From Magnetospira sp. (lineage in GTDB: Bacteria > Pseudomonadota > Alphaproteobacteria > Rhodospirillales > Magnetospiraceae): a stretch of DNA of 6,046 nt. The stretch covers positions 1-6,046 of the forward strand of contig JANQGL010000190.1 of assembly GCA_028277325.1 (NCBI GenBank), given 5' to 3'. The stretch's first letter is position 1. Every line of letters starts with the position of its first letter. This document shows, piece by piece, positions 1 to 3,203 of this stretch. Made by a program: the position numbers and the translations under genes. The notes under the pieces are model-generated. The model did not search any database. It was not told the origin of the DNA and was given only the letters and a program-made list of their open reading frames with translations.

Positions 1-783
1 CTCGAAACGCGCCCGTTCGGTGTCCAGGGCCTTGCGGGCCACCTCCAGGCGCCCGGACAGCACCGTGCGGTCCATCTCGAACAGCACCTCGCCGGCGGCG
101 ACCGTCTCGTTGGGGGCGACCAGGACGCGCCGCACCACTCCGTCCAGCGGCGCCCGGATCACCGCCGGGTCGCGGGCCACCACCTCGGCCGGGGCGAGCA
201 CGGTCAGCCGCACCGGCACGAACATGACGCCGACCAGGAGCAGGAGGGCGATCAGGCTGCGGCGCGGCAGCCGGTTCAAGGCCCGGCGCAGGCGGGTCCC
301 GGTCCCGGGCCGGGCGCGCCAGGCCCAGGCCAGCCCGTAAATGGCGGCCAGCCGGGCGAGGAGATCGACGTGGGACTCCCGCCACGGCCCGTCGCGGGCC
401 AGCAGCAGGCTGCCCAGGCGCCGCCCGTCCGGATCGGCGAGCGGCACCAGGAGGGACGCCTCCGGCATCCACTCGGTCCAGCCGTCGCGCTCGCGCGGCG
501 CCAGGTCGGCCGGTCCGACCGGTCCGCCGGGATGGCCGGACAGGTGCCGGAACACCCGGGTCAGCCAGAGGGCGAACGGACCCGTGCGGTCGACCTCCGA
601 CACCCCGGAGACCGCGACCAGCCCGTCGTCCTCGGTGTACAGGGCGGCCTGCCGATAGCGGACCAGGGCGTGGGTCTCGTTGACGATGACGAAGGCCAGT
701 TCGCGGGCGCTGGCCGCCGTCCGCGCGCGGTCCTCCAGGCCGAGCAGCGTGGCGACGGACGGCGCGGAATCGGGGGCGCTCAT
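1..783 (-). CDS. HlyD-family membrane fusion protein with N-terminal GAF-like domain (3' end cut by window)
   Basis: The first 261 residues are visible and the frame runs open off the left edge. Residues about 10-155 look like a GAF domain: a leading helix, a strand with VRYRQAALYT (42-51), then VPLADPDGRRLGSLLLAR (113-130) and a closing helix DLLARLAAIYGLAW. A basic stretch (RLRRALNRLPRR, 164-175) precedes one membrane segment (about 176-192), so by the positive-inside rule the GAF-like part should be cytoplasmic. After the membrane comes the first half of a split biotinyl-lipoyl domain (VIRAPLDGVVRRVLVAPNE, 208-226; then VAAGEVLFEMD), followed by the start of the coiled-coil hairpin (LEVARKALDTERARFE). 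This is the inner-membrane adaptor architecture of HlyD/EmrA-type exporters, with an added cytoplasmic domain. The ATG at 783 overlaps the TGA of the preceding adaptor as ATGA, which supports this start and translational coupling. The GAF label rests on sequence pattern only; no ligand can be named. Confidence 0.85.
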   Translation of the reverse strand, partial: MSAPDSAPSVATLLGLEDRARTAASARELAFVIVNETHALVRYRQAALYTEDDGLVAVSGVSEVDRTGPFALWLTRVFRHLSGHPGGPVGPADLAPRERDGWTEWMPEASLLVPLADPDGRRLGSLLLARDGPWRESHVDLLARLAAIYGLAWAWRARPGTGTRLRRALNRLPRRSLIALLLLVGVMFVPVRLTVLAPAEVVARDPAVIRAPLDGVVRRVLVAPNETVAAGEVLFEMDRTVLSGRLEVARKALDTERARFE

Positions 784-1517
784 TCGCCGAGCCGCACCTG
801 CCCGGTCATGCCGGGCAGCAGGCCGGGAGTCGGGCCGTCGAGGGTCGCCACCGCGGTCAGGGAATGACTCACCGCGTCGACCTTGGCGCCGAGCCGGGCG
901 AGGGTCCCGTCGTAGGTGGCGCCGGTCTCGGAGACGTGGAAGCGGACCGGTTGCCCCACGACGACCCCGGGGATCCAGCCGGAGGGCAGGATGAAGTCCA
1001 CTTCCAGGGCGCTGTCGTCGAGGATGCCGAGCACCGCCTGTCCGGCCCGGACGTACTGGTGGGCGCGGACGTGGCGCCGCACCACCCGGCCCGCGAAGGG
1101 GGCCTTTACGGTGCACTTGGAGACCACCGTCCGGGCCGAACTGAGCTTGGCCCGCGCCTTGGCGGCCTCGGCCCGCGCCAGTTCGGTTTCCAGGGTGCTG
1201 GCCGAGTTCAGGGCCTGCAGGCGCTGGTGCACGGCGCTGGCGGTCTCGGCCGCGTCCAGGACGGCCCGCGCCTCGTCCAGGTGGGCGCGCTGGATCGCGC
1301 AGTCGAGGCCGATCAGCAGATCGCCCTTGGCGAACCGGTCGCCCTCGCGCAGCGGCAGGCGGTCGATCTTGCCGGCGATCTCGGCCGACAGCACGGTCTG
1401 GCGCACCGCCACCACCTGAGCCGGCAACGGGGTGTCCAGCGCCTCCTGCGCCGCCGCGTCCGCCCCCCACGGGACGGTCGCGAGCAGGATCGCGGCGAGC
1501 GCGGCGCGTCGGCGCAT
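780..1517 (-). CDS. Short periplasmic adaptor subunit (HlyD/RND-type membrane fusion protein)
   Basis: A 245-residue exported adaptor expected to bridge an inner-membrane component to the TolC channel encoded just upstream. Residues 1-23 form a signal peptide (MRRR, hydrophobic core, cleavage near ADAAAQ). The first lipoyl half follows (TVLSAEIAGKIDRLPLREGD, 41-60; then KGDLLIGLD), then an alpha hairpin (about 74-132), the second lipoyl half (CTVKAPFAGRVVRRHV, 135-150; then VRAGQAVLGILDD) and a beta-barrel domain ending in LLPGMTGQVRLGE. Typical RND adaptors have 350-400 residues and continue into a membrane-proximal domain; this one stops where the beta-barrel ends. It has two cysteines, Cys73 and Cys135, one on each side of the hairpin base. 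The start at 1517 is preferred because it places the signal peptide at the N-terminus, 4 bp after the TolC stop. An in-frame ATG at 1538 would add seven residues and overlap TolC. No clear Shine-Dalgarno precedes either, so coupling to TolC translation is likely. The stop overlaps the next start as ATGA. Confidence 0.9.
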   Translation of the reverse strand: MRRRAALAAILLATVPWGADAAAQEALDTPLPAQVVAVRQTVLSAEIAGKIDRLPLREGDRFAKGDLLIGLDCAIQRAHLDEARAVLDAAETASAVHQRLQALNSASTLETELARAEAAKARAKLSSARTVVSKCTVKAPFAGRVVRRHVRAHQYVRAGQAVLGILDDSALEVDFILPSGWIPGVVVGQPVRFHVSETGATYDGTLARLGAKVDAVSHSLTAVATLDGPTPGLLPGMTGQVRLGE

Positions 1518-1521
1518 CGCG

Positions 1522-3141
1522 TCAGCGGCGCGCGGCATCCGGCGCGGTGTCCGCGCCCCCGCCGGCAGCCTGCGGGCCGGCGGCGGTTTCCGGATCCGGC
1601 GCGGCGGTCGGCGGCGGATCGCCGGTCCAGGACCGCCCCTCGGCCAGGGCGTCGAGGCGCGACCGGATGGCGGCGGCCAGATCGGGCAGTCCGGCCTCGG
1701 CCACGGTGTCGGGCACCGGGTCGACGCCGACCGTGGCCATCAGCTTGCCGTAGGCCATCTGGGCCGCGGCGAAGGTCTGATAGCGACGCAGTTCGGCGGC
1801 GATGGCGGCGGTTTCCAGGGTGACCCGCTCCACCGGGTTGGCGGCGCCGCCCCGCTGGCGGCGCCCGGAGGTCTCGGCCAGCCGGGTTTCGATGTGCCAC
1901 AGGCGGTCGGCGCGGTCGAACTGGCGGCGGGCGCTGGCCAGCTGGTGCGACACCACGTGCACCTGCGCCAGGACGGCCATGCGCAGGGCCAGGCGACGCG
2001 CCTCGGCGACCTGCTCGGCGGTTTCCGTATGCGCGATGCGGTCGGGCGCCGACAGGATGTTGAGCAGATTCCAGGTGATCTTGGCGCCCCACTGGGTCCA
2101 GTGGTTGTCGGCCAGGAACGAGTTGCTGTCGTACTGGCGACTGAAATCGAAGCTGATGCCGGGCAGCAGCCGGAGGATTTCCTTGCGGGTTTCCTCGGCC
2201 GCGATGCGCCCCAGGTAGACCTGTTCGCGCAGGTCCGGGTTGTTGGCCAGGGCGGCCAGCTCCAGGTCCTCGATCGGCAGCGGGACGTCGGGAACCCGCA
2301 TCTCCTCCGGGTCGCCCACGGCGACCGTGAAGCCGGTACCCGGCGGCAGATTGATCAGCGCCGCCAGTTCCGCCTTGGCGGACACCATCTGCTGGTCGAT
2401 GGTCTCCAGCTGACGGATGTTCTCCAGCAGCGTCTTCTGCATGCGCAACGCTTCGGTCGGTTCGCGCAGGCGCTCCCGTTCCACCCGTTCCATGTCGGCC
2501 ACGGCCGATTCGGCGCGCAGGATCCCGGCCACCACGCGGTCGCGCAGGGCCTGCGCCGCCGCCGCCCGCCAGAAGGCGTAGCGCACCTCCTGGGCCAGAT
2601 TGGCCACCGCCTTGCGCCGCCGCTCGGCGGCGATCAGGGCGCGGTCGGCGTTCTGGTGCGCGGTGTACCAGCTCACCCCGAAGTCCAGGATGTTCCAGGT
2701 CAGGCCCAGATCGGCGGTCAGCAGGTCGCGGTCGGTGGAATAGGTGGGATTGGCGTCCGAGGCGGCGCCGGTGACCAGGTCCTTGCTGCTGGTGGCGTTG
2801 AAGGCGTCCCGCCCGGCGTAGCCGGCATTGGCGGTCACCGCCGGCAGGAGGTCGAAGCGGTCGAGGTCGAACTGGCCCAGGGCCAGCGCCTCTTCCATCA
2901 TGCGGGCCCGGCGGTCCAGGTTGAACCGCAGCACCCGGGCCAGGGCCTCCGGCAGGGTGAGCGGCCCGTCCAGCGGCGGCTGGTCGGCGAACATGGCCGT
3001 CCGGTCCGCCGCCGCGCGGGCCTCGAACTCGGCCTGGGTGAAGGGGTCGGGCTTCAGGGCGCAGGCCGCGGCGATCGCGCAGGCGGCGATCGCGCCGACG
3101 CCCCGAATCCAGGATCCGGCTCTGTGCGGTTGGTCGGTCAT
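1522..3141 (-). CDS. TolC-family outer-membrane channel, probable lipoprotein
   Basis: A 539-residue outer-membrane efflux/secretion duct expected to trimerise and dock on the adaptors encoded downstream. The N-terminus has a short charged region, a hydrophobic Ala-rich core and two cysteines (Cys21, Cys27); IAAAC-ALKPDP around Cys27 resembles a lipobox, as in the OprM/NodT branch of the family. The TolC duplication is visible. Repeat one runs from about 60 to 270 with the beta-barrel stretch LTADLGLTWNILDFGVSW (141-158) and long helices (NADRALIAAERRRKAVANLA; ESAVADMERVERERLREPTE). Repeat two runs from about 290 to 475 with FDFSRQYDSN, WGAKITWNLLNILSAPDRIA (351-370) and helices to MAYGKLMATVG. 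The last 37 residues are a Pro/Ala/Gly-rich tail. The ATG at 3141 is chosen because GGGGG lies just upstream and the signal sequence then starts correctly; the frame is open further upstream (ATG at 3189, up to 3540) but that part does not look like TolC. Specific substrate cannot be read from sequence; context suggests the adjacent giant protein. Confidence 0.93.
   Translation of the reverse strand: MTDQPHRAGSWIRGVGAIAACAIAAACALKPDPFTQAEFEARAAADRTAMFADQPPLDGPLTLPEALARVLRFNLDRRARMMEEALALGQFDLDRFDLLPAVTANAGYAGRDAFNATSSKDLVTGAASDANPTYSTDRDLLTADLGLTWNILDFGVSWYTAHQNADRALIAAERRRKAVANLAQEVRYAFWRAAAAQALRDRVVAGILRAESAVADMERVERERLREPTEALRMQKTLLENIRQLETIDQQMVSAKAELAALINLPPGTGFTVAVGDPEEMRVPDVPLPIEDLELAALANNPDLREQVYLGRIAAEETRKEILRLLPGISFDFSRQYDSNSFLADNHWTQWGAKITWNLLNILSAPDRIAHTETAEQVAEARRLALRMAVLAQVHVVSHQLASARRQFDRADRLWHIETRLAETSGRRQRGGAANPVERVTLETAAIAAELRRYQTFAAAQMAYGKLMATVGVDPVPDTVAEAGLPDLAAAIRSRLDALAEGRSWTGDPPPTAAPDPETAAGPQAAGGGADTAPDAARR
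1541..1557 (-). repeat. Perfect 7-bp inverted repeat at the TolC-adaptor junction
   Basis: On the minus strand GGCGCGG and CCGCGCC flank a three-base loop (ACA). The structure lies in the last codons of the TolC gene, about 23 nt before the preferred adaptor start at 1517 and ending 2 nt before the alternative start at 1538. In RNA it would be a very stable all-GC stem. It has no U-tract, so it is not an intrinsic terminator. In such GC-rich DNA a short perfect stem can arise by chance, and a role in translation of the adaptor is speculation. Confidence 0.4.
3068..3095 (-). repeat. 15-bp-period direct repeat in the TolC signal peptide
   Basis: The 13-bp string gcggcgatcgcgc (plus-strand orientation) occurs at 3068-3080 and 3083-3095. 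It sits inside the signal-peptide codons and, with the flanking bases, yields the doubled AIAAC / AIAAAC motif that gives two cysteines, at residues 21 and 27. A small in-frame duplication within the hydrophobic core is the simplest explanation. Confidence 0.6.
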
Positions 3142-3145
3142 GGAG

Positions 3146-3150
3146 CCCCC
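3146..3150 (-). promoter_or_regulatory. G-rich ribosome binding site for the TolC gene
   Basis: The minus strand reads GGGGG four bases before the ATG at 3141. It is the only purine-rich run at a plausible distance from any TolC start candidate, and it helps to choose 3141 over the in-frame ATG at 3189. The spacing is slightly short. Confidence 0.5.
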
Positions 3151-3169
3151 GCGCTGAACTGACCGCTTC

Positions 3170-3198
3170 AACGTAGCCGTATCCTCCATTACAATCAA
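3170..3198 (-). promoter_or_regulatory. Weak candidate promoter for the TolC-adaptor operon
   Basis: In the 62-bp gap between the surface-protein stop and the TolC start, the minus strand reads TTGATT, a 17-bp spacer, then TACGTT. This matches the sigma-70 consensus at 4 of 6 and about 3 of 6 positions, and the spot is AT-rich compared with its surroundings. Transcription would start about 20-25 nt before the TolC ATG. The match is modest. Read-through from the surface-protein gene is an equally good explanation, since I see no terminator hairpin in the gap. Confidence 0.25.
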
Positions 3199-3203
3199 CG
3201 GGA

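Noticed and set aside
1518..1538. Seven-residue N-terminal extension of the short adaptor (ATG at 1538)
   Set aside because: It puts PRAADA, including an acidic residue, before the Arg-rich start of the signal peptide and overlaps TolC by 17 bp. It cannot be fully excluded, because neither start has a good ribosome binding site.
1432..3162. A long plus-strand open frame of 576 codons antisense to TolC, and similar plus-strand frames at 864-1823, 370-867 and 3307-3891
   Set aside because: They mirror real minus-strand genes in GC-rich DNA, have biased Arg/Gly/Ala/Pro composition, no recognisable domains and no ribosome binding sites.
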